64,000 nt of DNA, taken from contig NZ_QTVN01000013.1 in assembly GCF_003460605.1 (NCBI RefSeq), positions 60,387 through 124,386 of the forward strand, given 5' to 3'. Shown here piece by piece: positions 30,656-39,879 of this stretch (position 1 is the stretch's first letter; each line of letters opens with the position of its first letter). Origin of the DNA: Ruminococcus sp. AF31-8BH (GTDB lineage: Bacteria > Bacillota > Clostridia > Lachnospirales > Lachnospiraceae). A model generated the notes under the pieces. That model was not told the DNA's origin and did not search any database. It was given only the letters and a program-made list of their open reading frames with translations. Made by a program: the position numbers and the translations under genes.

Positions 30656-31665
30656 CTAGGCAGTTTTTCCCTCAAATTTTCTCAGTTTTTCGTATAAAAA
30701 ACGATGGTATTTATTTATATTTCTGCCAATGGCATACAGCATAAATTCTTTATATACCTTATCCGTCGAACGGTAGTTAAAACGCCGGAAGTTCTCGTTT
30801 TCCTTGATATCTCCAAAATGTCCTTCTGTCTGAATGGAACGTGTCTGACGTTTCAAAATTCCCCGTTCGCTTTGGATATTGGCATGGGATCTTTCTTTTA
30901 GTTCCTCCCACTGTTCATTGATCTTCAAAGATCCCTGTCCTCATGTTGTAATATTTACTGATATCTTCTGAATAGGCGCGTGTTTTTCGCTTTTCATGAT
31001 CCTGCAGCTTTATATAACTGGATATATCATTCTGTTTTAAGTAAAGCAGATTTTTTTCACTGCAGTACCCGCTGTCCGCATTGTTCCAGTTCCTCATGTA
31101 GCTGTTGAAGTACAGGTTTTCTTTTTCCTTTTCAGTAAACGAATTCAATTCCCTCGCCTGCTGCGATCATCGTGAGATTGTTCTGGAGTTTCCGTATTTC
31201 AAGCGGCGAACAGTTATCAATCTCTATAATACGGTTATTGGAGAGTTTTTTATGTTTTACAAGCTTTCGTTTTCTGTTTTTTTCGATCACTTCCCGGACT
31301 TTGTCCATCCCTTCGATCACAAACATCTGTGCATTTCCCAGCTCATACTTTGTCCCATAATCATCCTCCTGCAAAAAAGAATTATATTTTTCAAAAAGCT
31401 GGTCGATAGAGTCCAGAAGTCCTGCCAGATGGTAATTGATGCTTCCGCGCCATACAAAAGTATAACGGTTTGCATTTGCCTCTATCTTTGTGCCGTCAAT
31501 AAAAAGTTCTTTTAATGTGACCAGTCCTTCTTTCTGCAGCCGCCGCATAAACTGGTAATTCAGGTCATCCAGGATATCAGATGTCAGCTTTTTATTTTTA
31601 AAGTCATAAAAAGCATCCTCATTATCAAAAGTATACCATAATCCCAGCTGCTTTCCTATGGAAAA
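30656..31665 (-). pseudogene. IS1182-family transposase remnant
   Basis: Three frames must be joined to read the protein. The first (to 31132) holds GLVTLKELFIDGTKIEANANRYTF, the DDE-domain signature of IS1182, and continues in frame upstream to about 31665 (YTFDNEDAFYDF) without a start codon. The second (31148-30915) holds NSYMRNWNNADSGYCSEKN. The third (30928-30656) holds SIQTEGHFGDIKEN with the catalytic Glu. Frame changes lie near 31140 and 30920. The N-terminal ~90 residues are gone. Confidence 0.85.
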
Positions 31666-31666
31666 C

Positions 31667-31714
31667 TACGTTTCCGGATATAGGAAATATGCAGGAAGAT
31701 GTGGTATTTTTCAT
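31667..31714 (-). pseudogene. 5' stub of IS66 tnpC
   Basis: An ATG at 31714 opens a short reading frame (MKNTTSSCIFPISGN) about 37 bp after tnpB, where tnpC normally starts, and then runs into IS1182-derived sequence and a stop. It is interpreted as the remnant left by the deletion; the exact junction cannot be fixed without a reference copy. Confidence 0.4.
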
Positions 31715-31750
31715 GATTTTTACGGGATTGACAGCTCAGCTGTCTTATGT

Positions 31751-32104
31751 TTACAGAATGATCTTTGGATGGTGTTCCTCAAATGCACCCCTGGGATTTA
31801 AGGAAAGTCCGTCACACAGCCAGTGGATCTCTTTCAGAGTCACCTGACGGAGTTCGTCCGGAGTATCCAGCCAGTGAAAGGCATTACGGTCGAGCCGTTT
31901 CATCAGGATCCAGAATCCGGATCCGTCCCATTGGAGGATCTTTATAGAAGTACGCCGACGGTTACAGAACACAAACATGCAGCGTGAGTATGGGTCGAGG
32001 TGAAATTTTAATTTGATGATGGCGGCCAGACCATTGTAACTTTTTCTCAGATCAGTGGCTCCGCAGGAAAGATATACCGTTGTTCCTTCTGCCAGGTCAA
32101 GCAT
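31751..32104 (-). CDS. tnpB: IS66 accessory protein TnpB
   Basis: A 117-residue IS66 Orf2-like protein with the family pattern VYLSCGATDLRKSYNGLAAI at the N-terminus, MFVFCNRRRTSIKILQWDGSGFWI in the middle and ITLKEIHWLCDGL-type residues near the end. It overlaps tnpA by eight bases, as usual for translational coupling in IS66. It is intact in length but has no functional tnpC partner here. Confidence 0.9.
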   Translation of the reverse strand: MLDLAEGTTVYLSCGATDLRKSYNGLAAIIKLKFHLDPYSRCMFVFCNRRRTSIKILQWDGSGFWILMKRLDRNAFHWLDTPDELRQVTLKEIHWLCDGLSLNPRGAFEEHHPKIIL

Positions 32105-32438
32105 GGCGCTGCAGGAATCCCAGTATAGATTCCATCAGTTCCGGTCTGCAGGAATCAGATATTTCAATACGGATACTGTCTGAGATAAAAATACGCACCG
32201 GTGAAGATTCCTCAGAGAGAAGCTTTCTGGCAGCTTCCTGTTCAGATGGAAGTCTGACAAAGACCATATCCTGTTCAGATTCGAATGCCGGCTCTTCTTT
32301 TGCAAGTCTGCGGACCCAGTATCCCATCGTAGATAAAGGGATACCGTTTTCTGCACACCATTGTTTACATGTTTTTCCACTGGCCTGGCATTGTTGGATA
32401 CGGTCAGACCAGAGTTTTGCTTTTTCTTCTTTATTCAT
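32097..32438 (-). CDS. tnpA: IS66 accessory protein TnpA
   Basis: A 113-residue IS66 Orf1-like protein with a helix-turn-helix N-terminus (CQASGKTCKQWCAENGIPLSTMGYWVRRL) typical of the family. It is the first gene of the remnant IS66, starting about 85 bp inside its end at 32522. It appears intact. Confidence 0.88.
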   Translation of the reverse strand: MNKEEKAKLWSDRIQQCQASGKTCKQWCAENGIPLSTMGYWVRRLAKEEPAFESEQDMVFVRLPSEQEAARKLLSEESSPVRIFISDSIRIEISDSCRPELMESILGFLQRHA

Positions 32439-32534
32439 AGTGTATAGAATACCTCCTGAGTTTTAAGGAGATTGTAGCAGAATAAAAAATGAAAAAACAG
32501 ATACGGATGATTACCTACTTACCATGTAACGGAG

Positions 32535-32623
32535 AAAAAGATGGTTGTCGTTAGCCATCTTTTTTTCTTTTTTCAGATAAAATTTTAGGGAGGGTATGAC
32601 TCACAACGAGTCATACCCTCCCT
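32535..32623. other. Two strong hairpins in the right flank of the element
   Basis: AAAAAGATGG/CCATCTTTTT (32535-32564) is a terminator-like stem with T-runs on either side. AGGGAGGGTATGACTC (32587-32602) and its exact complement (32608-32623) form a perfect 16-bp stem with a 5-nt loop. Both lie between the IS66 end and the outer inverted repeat, so they belong to the IS1182 leader and probably shield the transposase from outside transcription. Confidence 0.65.
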
Positions 32624-32637
32624 GTTTGGGAACTATC

Positions 32638-32660
32638 TATTTCCCGACAGCCCCTTTTGT
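32638..32660 (-). repeat. Right terminal inverted repeat of the IS1182-like element
   Basis: Reading inward on the minus strand it starts ACAAAAGGGGCTGTCGGGAA, matching the left end. The transposase gene would originally have started inside this end. Confidence 0.85.
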
Positions 32661-32735
32661 CTATAAATTATCTTTTAAGATTCTTATCTCAATTTGGATT
32701 GACTTCATCTAAATCTATTCCAAATGTCCTTAATT

Positions 32736-34343
32736 TTACTCTGTCCAGAATTCAGATTTATCTGCATCCATAGTTGTCCATTCTGCATCTGTATCAAAAG
32801 ACATATAAGAAATGCCATCTGTCTGTGCTATATCTTTCCATTCAGGAAGTGCATTTCCATTGGAATCTGTTCCATTTGGATCGGAAGTAGATGCAAAATT
32901 AACTAAATAGCTGGACATAACCTCTCCAAGATCATAGTCCTCCTGCTGCCACGGTCTTTCATACGTAGTTGTAAAATGGTTCAGCCAGTAACCCACATCA
33001 CCCGTATGGAATGCACCATTTTCTGCCATGCGCTCCTCTGTATCAGCAACCGGATGTGAAAAATAATATACATAAGTTTTATGATCCGGGTCAACTGTGT
33101 CTTTCTGTACAGATGCATTATAATATCTTGCAAGCAAACCGTCTTCATTTATAACACCTGTAGCATCAATCACATTATCTTTTGTTTCATCGACCGGATA
33201 AAGTTCCATGCAGCGCTCTGCCTTTTCCCCAAATGAATCCTGAACTGCTGTTTTATATTGATCCGGTGTAAGACTAAGTACCGGAGTAAATGGATTTCCG
33301 TCATCATCCGGAATCTGCAGTGTTCCAAACAGTGAAGTATCTCCTGTCACACCACCCCACATCAGATCAACTTTATTATAATCACCATTTGCAAAAGCTT
33401 CTGCACGGCCCTGAGTCACAATTGTGTCATCAATGCAGGTGCTGGTAGGATTATAGGTTGCAGTAAGTTCCTGAACTTCTTTTGAACTCATACTTCTTAA
33501 ATCTTCAAGAGTTACATCTCCCAGTTTCTCTGCTGCAGCTGCTTCTGCTTCTTCAAGAGAAGCCGGTACTCCATCATTAGGGGTAAAGCTCATGCAGACA
33601 GCTTTCTGAAACAGTCCTTCTGCTGCAGGAGATGTGATCAGAGTCTGGCAGTTAGAAGAACCAGCAGACTGTCCAGCAATCGTAATATTGTCCGGATCTC
33701 CACCAAATTCAGCTATATTTTCTTTCACCCATTTCAAAGCTGCAATCTGATCCTGAATTCCCAGATTTCCGGTTACTTCTTCTCCTGTACTGTCTTTATA
33801 GGCAAGGAAACCAAATAAACCAACTCGATAATTGATGCTTACATATACTACACCTTTCTGTGCGATATCTTCTCCAGTATAAATTTCACATTCACCACTT
33901 CCAGAACTATTTCCGCCACCATGAATGTATACAATTACCGGCTTCTTCTCCCCTGCTTCAGCTGTTGTCCATACATTCAAATTCAAGCAATCTTCTGACA
34001 TCTCTCCGTTTTCATATGTTTTACCAGCGTCTACATACTCCTCAGTCCACGGACCAAATGCATTTGGCGCAGCCTGCATTGCGATTGGTCCATATTCTGT
34101 ACACTCACGCACACCTTCCCAGTTTTCCACTGGCTGTGGTGCTTTAAAACGATTCTCCCCTTCTGTTGTGGCTGCAAATGGAATTCCCTTAAATGTTTTT
34201 ACTCCGTTTTCATCCACATAGCCCTGAATCGTTCCTCCTGTTACATCCACTACTGGAGCTGCATTGTCTGCCTCTGCTGCATATACAGTCGTTCCAAAAG
34301 CCATGGACAAAATCAGCATAGATAAACACACTTTTCTTTTCAT
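32736..34343 (-). CDS. Secreted type-B carboxylesterase
   Basis: A 535-residue alpha/beta hydrolase of the carboxylesterase/para-nitrobenzyl esterase family. The signal peptide (1-22) ends VYAAEA with no lipobox. The nucleophile elbow GQSAG puts the catalytic Ser at about 227, with Gln in place of the commoner Glu before it; the oxyanion motif HGGG is at 141-144, and the catalytic His is probably in FHTGDVGYW near 460. It would hydrolyse ester-linked substrates outside the cell; the substrate is unknown. It lies 182 bp downstream of a binding-protein/two-component operon on the same strand and 75 bp from the mobile element. Base composition is more A/T-rich than neighbouring core genes. Confidence 0.88.
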   Translation of the reverse strand: MKRKVCLSMLILSMAFGTTVYAAEADNAAPVVDVTGGTIQGYVDENGVKTFKGIPFAATTEGENRFKAPQPVENWEGVRECTEYGPIAMQAAPNAFGPWTEEYVDAGKTYENGEMSEDCLNLNVWTTAEAGEKKPVIVYIHGGGNSSGSGECEIYTGEDIAQKGVVYVSINYRVGLFGFLAYKDSTGEEVTGNLGIQDQIAALKWVKENIAEFGGDPDNITIAGQSAGSSNCQTLITSPAAEGLFQKAVCMSFTPNDGVPASLEEAEAAAAEKLGDVTLEDLRSMSSKEVQELTATYNPTSTCIDDTIVTQGRAEAFANGDYNKVDLMWGGVTGDTSLFGTLQIPDDDGNPFTPVLSLTPDQYKTAVQDSFGEKAERCMELYPVDETKDNVIDATGVINEDGLLARYYNASVQKDTVDPDHKTYVYYFSHPVADTEERMAENGAFHTGDVGYWLNHFTTTYERPWQQEDYDLGEVMSSYLVNFASTSDPNGTDSNGNALPEWKDIAQTDGISYMSFDTDAEWTTMDADKSEFWTE

Positions 34344-34525
34344 AGTATTCTTTCCTTTCTTTTTTGATCAGCATACAAACTACGATTCAACTAGAATTCC
34401 AACATCCACAGATCAGAACTCTCTTCGGATTCTTTGTATCTGATATTTCGTATTTGGAATACTATGATTATAAAATTTTCTTACGGTCAAAAATATAATT
34501 ATTGCGTAAAAAAATATAACGATTC

Positions 34526-35911
34526 TTAGAATTGTCGGCTGTTTTTCCACAACTGATATTGCCTGTTTTTTTCCTGGATTACAATATCGATTCCTGCATC
34601 ATTCATTTCCTGATTCATCTGTCTGAGTAATTTTTCATATTCAAATATACCGTTTTCCAAGAGCACTCGATAACGATTATAAATCTTACATACTTTCAGG
34701 TATTCTTCCATTACGGAAGAAGGATCAAATACAAAACCGATATCATTGCTTTTTCTTGCATTTCGCTCAAAGCGCTTCACTTCTTCCCAGAGATTCTCCG
34801 AACATTCCGCATCCGAGTCTGTCAGAAACAGATTGGGCAATACCCATTCCGGAATCATTTTCTTTAAAATGTTATTGATATCTCTGTTTTGATATAAGAT
34901 TTCTAATATCTTTATACTTTTTTCTGCTGATATAGTATTTTTTGAAATTCCGTAAGTGAAAATCATATAACTTGCCTGCGTGATAACATCTTCTCCCAAT
35001 TGCAATTCATAATACTCTTTCGATGTGAGTCGTTTCATCTCTTCTTCTCCTCCCGGTTTTCCACATCGAATAAATGCAAATGTTTCCCCTTTTTTATTTA
35101 CAACTTTTTCACTTTTCAATTCATTTTGAATATAGCCCTTTTCATGCCACCGTTGAACAATTTCTAATCTTTTCCGATATTCTTCTGATTCGAATAAATT
35201 CATATACAAATCCCCTCTTCCTTCATCTTCAAGAACTCCAATCGGATAGGAAGAATTTGCGCTTAAATAATAATCATTTCCACATAAAGTTTGCAGATTA
35301 GAACTTACAACAATGGTATCCGGCTCATTTTCATGTATTTTTTCAAAAACAGTTTCCAATTCCTCCAAAGAGCGAATTTCTTTAGGATTGATCTGATTTC
35401 TCTCCAAGATTTCCCGATTGAGATAGTAAGTATCTGTTCTCACTGCGTGATCACGAATATTTGGGATTCCATAAATTCCCCCATTCATTGTGCAAGTGGC
35501 CATCAGATTTTTTCCGATTGTACTAAGAATTCCCTTTCCCTCTTTTTCCAGCAAATCTGTAAGTTCCAAAAGATCCCCACGCACAGCTCCCTCTACATAC
35601 ATATTGCACAGATTTACCAGAATATCCACTTGTTCTCCATTTGCGATCATTTTTTTGACATTCTGTTCATAATGATCAAAATCGATCAGCTTAATATCAA
35701 TTTTCACCCCAAGTTCTTTTTCCATAATTTTATTTATCTTGTTTTTTGCAGTTTCATCTTCCAAATAGGAAAACACCGGCAACGCGATCACAAACGTATC
35801 TTCCTGATCTGTTTTCTCTTCTTTCTCTGATGCTCTCGCGCACCCAGAAAAAATAAGGAACAGGAAGAACAGCATGATACATGAAATAAAAATGAATTTC
35901 TGTGCTTTCAT
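34526..35911 (-). CDS. Extracellular solute-binding lipoprotein without adjacent permease
   Basis: A 461-residue exported lipoprotein: hydrophobic signal, then lipobox FSGC with Cys at 24, then a type-1 ABC solute-binding fold (LEELETVFEKIHENEPDTIV and similar spacing). Such proteins usually deliver sugars or peptides to ABC permeases, but none is encoded here. It directly follows the response regulator (7-bp gap), so it is part of the two-component operon. It may therefore act as an extracytoplasmic sensor subunit for the kinase rather than as a transporter part. Codon use is A/T-rich like its neighbours. Confidence 0.78.
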   Translation of the reverse strand: MKAQKFIFISCIMLFFLFLIFSGCARASEKEEKTDQEDTFVIALPVFSYLEDETAKNKINKIMEKELGVKIDIKLIDFDHYEQNVKKMIANGEQVDILVNLCNMYVEGAVRGDLLELTDLLEKEGKGILSTIGKNLMATCTMNGGIYGIPNIRDHAVRTDTYYLNREILERNQINPKEIRSLEELETVFEKIHENEPDTIVVSSNLQTLCGNDYYLSANSSYPIGVLEDEGRGDLYMNLFESEEYRKRLEIVQRWHEKGYIQNELKSEKVVNKKGETFAFIRCGKPGGEEEMKRLTSKEYYELQLGEDVITQASYMIFTYGISKNTISAEKSIKILEILYQNRDINNILKKMIPEWVLPNLFLTDSDAECSENLWEEVKRFERNARKSNDIGFVFDPSSVMEEYLKVCKIYNRYRVLLENGIFEYEKLLRQMNQEMNDAGIDIVIQEKNRQYQLWKNSRQF

Positions 35912-35918
35912 ATATTCT

Positions 35919-36647
35919 CTAATTCCTTTCCCTATATTGTTTTGGAGTGATTCCCTCTGCCCTTTTAAAAATTTTGGAGAAATAAGAAGTATTAGAAAAT
36001 CCAGAATTTAATGCTACTTCACTAATACTTTCCCTGGTGCATCTCAGTCTTTCTTTCGCACATTCAATCCGTTCTGTCATGATATAATCCGTAAGTGTGC
36101 TTCCGGTTTCCTTATGAAAAATGCTGGAGATATAATCTGGATGAAGGAATACCGCTTTTGCTATATCATTTCGGCTGATATCTTCTGACAGATGTTCTTG
36201 GATATATTGTTTCACCATCTGAATCGTATCCGCTTCTTCCGTCTTAGCATCCCTTTTGGAACTTCTGCCCAGTTTTTCTCTGTATTCCAGACAGGAAGTT
36301 ACATTATCTCTTAATTCCGTGTTTGATATCGGCTTAAGCAGATAACTTCTGGCGTGAAGCTGTACTGCCTGCACAGCATAAATAAACTTGGCATGACCTG
36401 TAACAAAAATAACATCTGTGTCTATTTTATTTTCCACCATCCATTTTGCAAAATCAATTCCGGATTCCTTCGGCAATTCTATATCGCATAAAGCAATATC
36501 AACAGAATTATTTTTAACGATATTCTTTGCCTCTTCCACATTTGCTGCGCAATGAATCTGATCAACCTCAATGCATTCCTGTTCCACCAGCATTTTAAGA
36601 CCTTTTAACTCAATCACATCATCGTCGAGAATCAATATCTGTATCAC
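35919..36647 (-). CDS. YesN-like response regulator with AraC-type output
   Basis: About 242 residues. The receiver domain (1-~120) has the acidic pocket LDDD at 7-10, phospho-acceptor Asp at about 55 (ALCDIELP) and LKPIS. A linker leads to an AraC-type double HTH (about 145-242: DISRNDIAKAVFLHPDYISSIFHKETG). The start is taken as the GTG at 36647 because GAGGTG lies six bases before it; a GTG nine bases further upstream has no site. It is coupled to the kinase gene (11-bp gap). It probably activates the operon, the esterase or both. Confidence 0.9.
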   Translation of the reverse strand: MIQILILDDDVIELKGLKMLVEQECIEVDQIHCAANVEEAKNIVKNNSVDIALCDIELPKESGIDFAKWMVENKIDTDVIFVTGHAKFIYAVQAVQLHARSYLLKPISNTELRDNVTSCLEYREKLGRSSKRDAKTEEADTIQMVKQYIQEHLSEDISRNDIAKAVFLHPDYISSIFHKETGSTLTDYIMTERIECAKERLRCTRESISEVALNSGFSNTSYFSKIFKRAEGITPKQYRERN

Positions 36648-36658
36648 CTTTATCACCT

Positions 36659-38350
36659 CTATTCGACCGGGATCAATATTTCAATTGAAGCTCCCTGATT
36701 TTCCTGATTACGAAAATAAATTTTTGCTCTGTCTTCATAATAAATTTTCAGTCGGTTCATTACATTATAAATTCCCACACAAGTTCTATCTTCTTTTTTT
36801 ATCTGTTTCCCTGCATTTAGCAGTTCCAGTACTTCCTGCGAAAAACCACTACCATTATCCACAACTATTATCTTCATAAACTCACAATCCGGATCTGCAA
36901 AATCAATTTTTATTTTGATCTGTAGCTTTTTCCCCGCATCCAGTTGATATTTAATCGCATTTTCTACAAAGCATTGCAAAATCTGGGTTGGTACATTCAT
37001 TTGCAGCAAATCCCTGCAAACAGAAATTTCAATATCAAACCTATTTTCATATCTGACTTTCTGAATTTCTACATAATTATTGATATTCTGTAGTTCTTCT
37101 TCCAAAGTACATATTCCTCTGCTGCTAAGCGTAGCACGCATATAACTTCCCACTTTTGTGATCAGATTTTGAAATTTATCATGTTCTCCTGCAAGTTCCA
37201 ATGCCCGAAGATTATTTAAACAATTCAGCAAAAAATGTGGTTTTAACTGATTTTGCAAAAATGCCAGCTGTGCTTTTTGCCTTTGAATCTGTTCTTCGTA
37301 AATATCGATCTTCAGTTTCCATATTTCCCTGCCCATATCTTGAAAAGCAGCTGTAAGCTCCCTGAATTCCCCATTTTTGCATTCACTTAACTGATATTGG
37401 AAGTTTCCTTTTTTCAGTTCATTTACTCCCTGCAATAAATTTGACAATGGTGTGATCAATGATCTCCATAAGATCCAGATTCCTGAAATCATCAAAACTG
37501 CCAGGATCGGGGTAAAAATGTAGACGATTTGGTTGTTTTTTTCTAATTGTTCTGCTAAATATTTCTGATCTGCATATCGCATCAGCATGAGAGCTCCACC
37601 ACAGATCTGAATCGTGTTCTTGAGATACTTTTTGCTGTCCAGATTAACAGATTCATAATCCGACAATTTTGTATCTTGAAAAAAGGAATTGTCATTTTCG
37701 TCAGCAATGGAAAGCAGTTGTCCTGCAGAATCAAAAAATAAAAGTCCCTCCTCATTTTTTTGCTCTTGCATAAACTGACTTCTGAGACCATCTAATTCTA
37801 TAACACAGCCAATATAAACATCATATACCGATATCATGTAATAAACAGAAGCTTTTTCTTGTATTTCTGCTATTTTCCATTTTTCTGTATCAAGATTTCC
37901 ATTTTTAATCTTTTCCCGAATGGCAGACTCAAATATGTTCTCTTTTTCATCCGTAAAAGAATATCCGTAATCTACATAGGTTTCGCTTTTTGGAGCATAT
38001 GCAAAAATATAATCAAAACTTTTTTCGCCAAAAGCACTGTTCTGAAAAAAATCATAAATATCATAGGCTGCAAAATAGTTTTCTTTGCTTTGTTCTTCAC
38101 GTTCAATTCCAAGATACAAACTTGGTTGTAAACGTTGTGAAACCAAAAAAGCTTCTGCCGAACTGAATTTTTCTTCTATTATCTTTCCATAAGAATCAAG
38201 CAAAGTCTGATTAACTTCTGTCACTTTTTCATAAACAATCTGTTTTGATCTGTGCATAAGATAAAAAAATACGGATGTCAAAACGCTCAGAACAATTACG
38301 AACAGTAAAATAACTTTCGTCCGAACCATATTAAAAAAATATTTTCTCAT
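36659..38350 (-). CDS. YesM/LytS-type sensor histidine kinase
   Basis: About 563 residues from MRKYFFNMVRTK. Transmembrane segments at 11-32 and 274-296 flank a ~240-residue extracellular sensor region resembling dCACHE-type sensors, then a HAMP-like linker, a His_kinase domain with the phospho-acceptor His at about 372 (LKPHFLLNCLNNL) and a HATPase domain (FVENAIKYQ, VDNGSGFS). The start at 38350 has AAGGA seven bases upstream. A longer reading to 38497 crosses a strong hairpin and lacks support. It is the first gene of the kinase-regulator-binding protein operon. Confidence 0.9.
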   Translation of the reverse strand: MRKYFFNMVRTKVILLFVIVLSVLTSVFFYLMHRSKQIVYEKVTEVNQTLLDSYGKIIEEKFSSAEAFLVSQRLQPSLYLGIEREEQSKENYFAAYDIYDFFQNSAFGEKSFDYIFAYAPKSETYVDYGYSFTDEKENIFESAIREKIKNGNLDTEKWKIAEIQEKASVYYMISVYDVYIGCVIELDGLRSQFMQEQKNEEGLLFFDSAGQLLSIADENDNSFFQDTKLSDYESVNLDSKKYLKNTIQICGGALMLMRYADQKYLAEQLEKNNQIVYIFTPILAVLMISGIWILWRSLITPLSNLLQGVNELKKGNFQYQLSECKNGEFRELTAAFQDMGREIWKLKIDIYEEQIQRQKAQLAFLQNQLKPHFLLNCLNNLRALELAGEHDKFQNLITKVGSYMRATLSSRGICTLEEELQNINNYVEIQKVRYENRFDIEISVCRDLLQMNVPTQILQCFVENAIKYQLDAGKKLQIKIKIDFADPDCEFMKIIVVDNGSGFSQEVLELLNAGKQIKKEDRTCVGIYNVMNRLKIYYEDRAKIYFRNQENQGASIEILIPVE

Positions 38351-38370
38351 TCTTAATTCCTTGTATATGA

Positions 38371-38399
38371 GAAAGAACCCTGCTTCGCAGGATTCTTTC
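38371..38399 (-). terminator. 13-bp hairpin between folA and the histidine kinase gene
   Basis: GAAAGAATCCTGC pairs over 13 bp, one of them G-U, with GCAGGGTTCTTTC around a 3-nt loop on the minus strand, ending about 20 bases before the kinase start codon. It may terminate folA transcripts or act as a leader control element of the operon. The T-run is partly within the stem. Confidence 0.6.
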
Positions 38400-38512
38400 A
38401 AGTAGTCATCACTAACTGTCTTCTTAATTTTTAAACAGGTATATCTGTTGCCGCAAACACCACCATGAATGAAAGTCGATTGTTCCGCACCTTTCATTGT
38501 AATATACTTTGA

Positions 38513-39004
38513 TCATTTATTTCTCTCGTAGCGTACAAATTTGTACTCCAGATCAAAATAGGTCTGTTCTTCGCTCTCTGCCGCTTTCTGCCACTGGGGA
38601 TCTTCATCCAGATTCGGGAAATAACTGTCCGCAATGTATGCAAAATCAATCTTTGTCACCTGCGCCACATCACAGTAAGGAAGAAGCTGCCTGTAAATAG
38701 TATCGCCACCAATACAGTATACATCTTCTGCATTGTATTTCTTCAGTTCTTCCATCAGTTCCTCGATGGAGTGAACAATAACAGCGTCCTTTACCTTATA
38801 ATTCTGATTATGGGTAAGCACGATATTCGTGCGGTTCTTAAGAGGAAGCCCTCCCGGAAAGCTTTCCAGTGTTTTCCTTCCCATAACGCATACCTTTCCG
38901 GTTGTTTCCTGACGGAACATTTTCATATCTGCCGGAATGCTTACCAAAAGCTTATTATCTTTTCCGATTCCCCAGTTTTTGTCTGCTGCTACAATAATTT
39001 TCAT
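38513..39004 (-). CDS. folA: Dihydrofolate reductase
   Basis: A 163-residue DHFR reducing dihydrofolate with NADPH. Family blocks are IVAADKNWGIGKDNKL at the N-terminus, VCVMGRKTLESFP in the cofactor region and VYCIGGDTIYRQLLPYCD, with the acidic and aromatic residues in place. The start at 39004 (MKIIVAADK) has AAGGAG about ten bases upstream; the ten-residue longer reading overlaps thyA. It is 26 bp downstream of thyA and regenerates the folate that ThyA oxidises. Confidence 0.96.
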   Translation of the reverse strand: MKIIVAADKNWGIGKDNKLLVSIPADMKMFRQETTGKVCVMGRKTLESFPGGLPLKNRTNIVLTHNQNYKVKDAVIVHSIEELMEELKKYNAEDVYCIGGDTIYRQLLPYCDVAQVTKIDFAYIADSYFPNLDEDPQWQKAAESEEQTYFDLEYKFVRYERNK

Positions 39005-39030
39005 TTCTGTTTGTTCTCCTTCATCATTTA

Positions 39031-39879
39031 TCAAATTGCAATGGGAATATTCTTGATCTGCGGCCAGGTCTGATAGTTCTCTACTATCAGATCATCTGTA
39101 GTAAAATCATAGAAATTCTTCACATCCGGATTCAGCTTCACAGTTGGTGCCGGATAAGGGGTTCTGGAAATCAGCTCCTTAATTACCGGGATATGTCTGT
39201 CATAAATATGGCAGTCTGCGATCACATGCACCAGTTCTCCGGCCTCCATGTCACAGCTCTGGGCAATCATCATTAGAAGAATAGAATACTGGCACACATT
39301 CCAGTTGTTTGCAGCCAGAATGTCCTGGGAACGCTGGTTCAGGACGGCATTCAAGGTAAGCTTGTCCTTTCCCGGCTCCTTTGTCACATTAAAGGTCATG
39401 GAATATGCACAGGGGTACAGATTCATCTCATGGAGATCCTCATGCACATAAATATTGGTCATGATTCTGCGGCTGTAGGGATTGTTCTTCAGATCGTAGA
39501 GGACGCGGTCCACCTGGTCCATCATGCCTTCCTTGTACTGGTGCTTCACGCCCAGCTGATAGCCGTAGGCTTTTCCAATGGAACCGTCCTCGTCTGCCCA
39601 GCTGTCCCAGATGTGGCTGTGAAGATCATGGATATTGTTGGATTTCTTCTGCCAGATCCACAGGATCTCGTCCATGGCACTTTTCAGCGCAGTTTTTCGA
39701 AGGGTCAGCGCCGGGAATTCCTTTCTCAGATCATAACGGTTCACCACACCGAAACGCTTGATGGTATAAGCGGAAGTACCGTCCTCCCATACCGGGCGCA
39801 CCTTTTCCCCTTCCGTACTGGTTCCGTTCTCAATTACATCCTTGCACATATCGATAAATATATTATCTGCTAAACTCAT
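39031..39879 (-). CDS. thyA: Thymidylate synthase (B. subtilis/phi3T ThyA type)
   Basis: A 282-residue enzyme methylating dUMP to dTMP with methylene-THF. The catalytic Cys is in LYPCAYSMTF, where the common PCH motif has lost its His, as in the ThyA of B. subtilis and phage phi3T (PCVYE). The phosphate-binding LNQRSQDI, ANNWNVCQYS and DCHIYDRHI are present. This branch is distinct from E. coli-type ThyA. The ATG follows AGGAGG. It leads the thyA-folA pair. Confidence 0.94.
   Translation of the reverse strand: MSLADNIFIDMCKDVIENGTSTEGEKVRPVWEDGTSAYTIKRFGVVNRYDLRKEFPALTLRKTALKSAMDEILWIWQKKSNNIHDLHSHIWDSWADEDGSIGKAYGYQLGVKHQYKEGMMDQVDRVLYDLKNNPYSRRIMTNIYVHEDLHEMNLYPCAYSMTFNVTKEPGKDKLTLNAVLNQRSQDILAANNWNVCQYSILLMMIAQSCDMEAGELVHVIADCHIYDRHIPVIKELISRTPYPAPTVKLNPDVKNFYDFTTDDLIVENYQTWPQIKNIPIAI

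Larger units (their letters stand above)
30478..32660 (-). mobile_element. Degenerate IS1182-like element carrying a deleted IS66
   Basis: The ends are near-identical inverted repeats, ACAAAGGGGCTGTCGG at 30478-30493 and ACAAAAGGGGCTGTCGG reading inward from 32660. The left part holds the 3' two thirds of an IS1182-type transposase broken by frameshifts. The right part holds the IS66 accessory genes tnpA and tnpB and an IS66-type end (GTAAGTAGGTAATCATCC, ending at 32522). The IS66 tnpC and its far end, and the 5' end of the IS1182 transposase, are missing. The simplest history is insertion of IS66 into the IS1182 element, then a deletion joining the two near 31665-31680. It should be immobile on its own. 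Confidence 0.8.
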
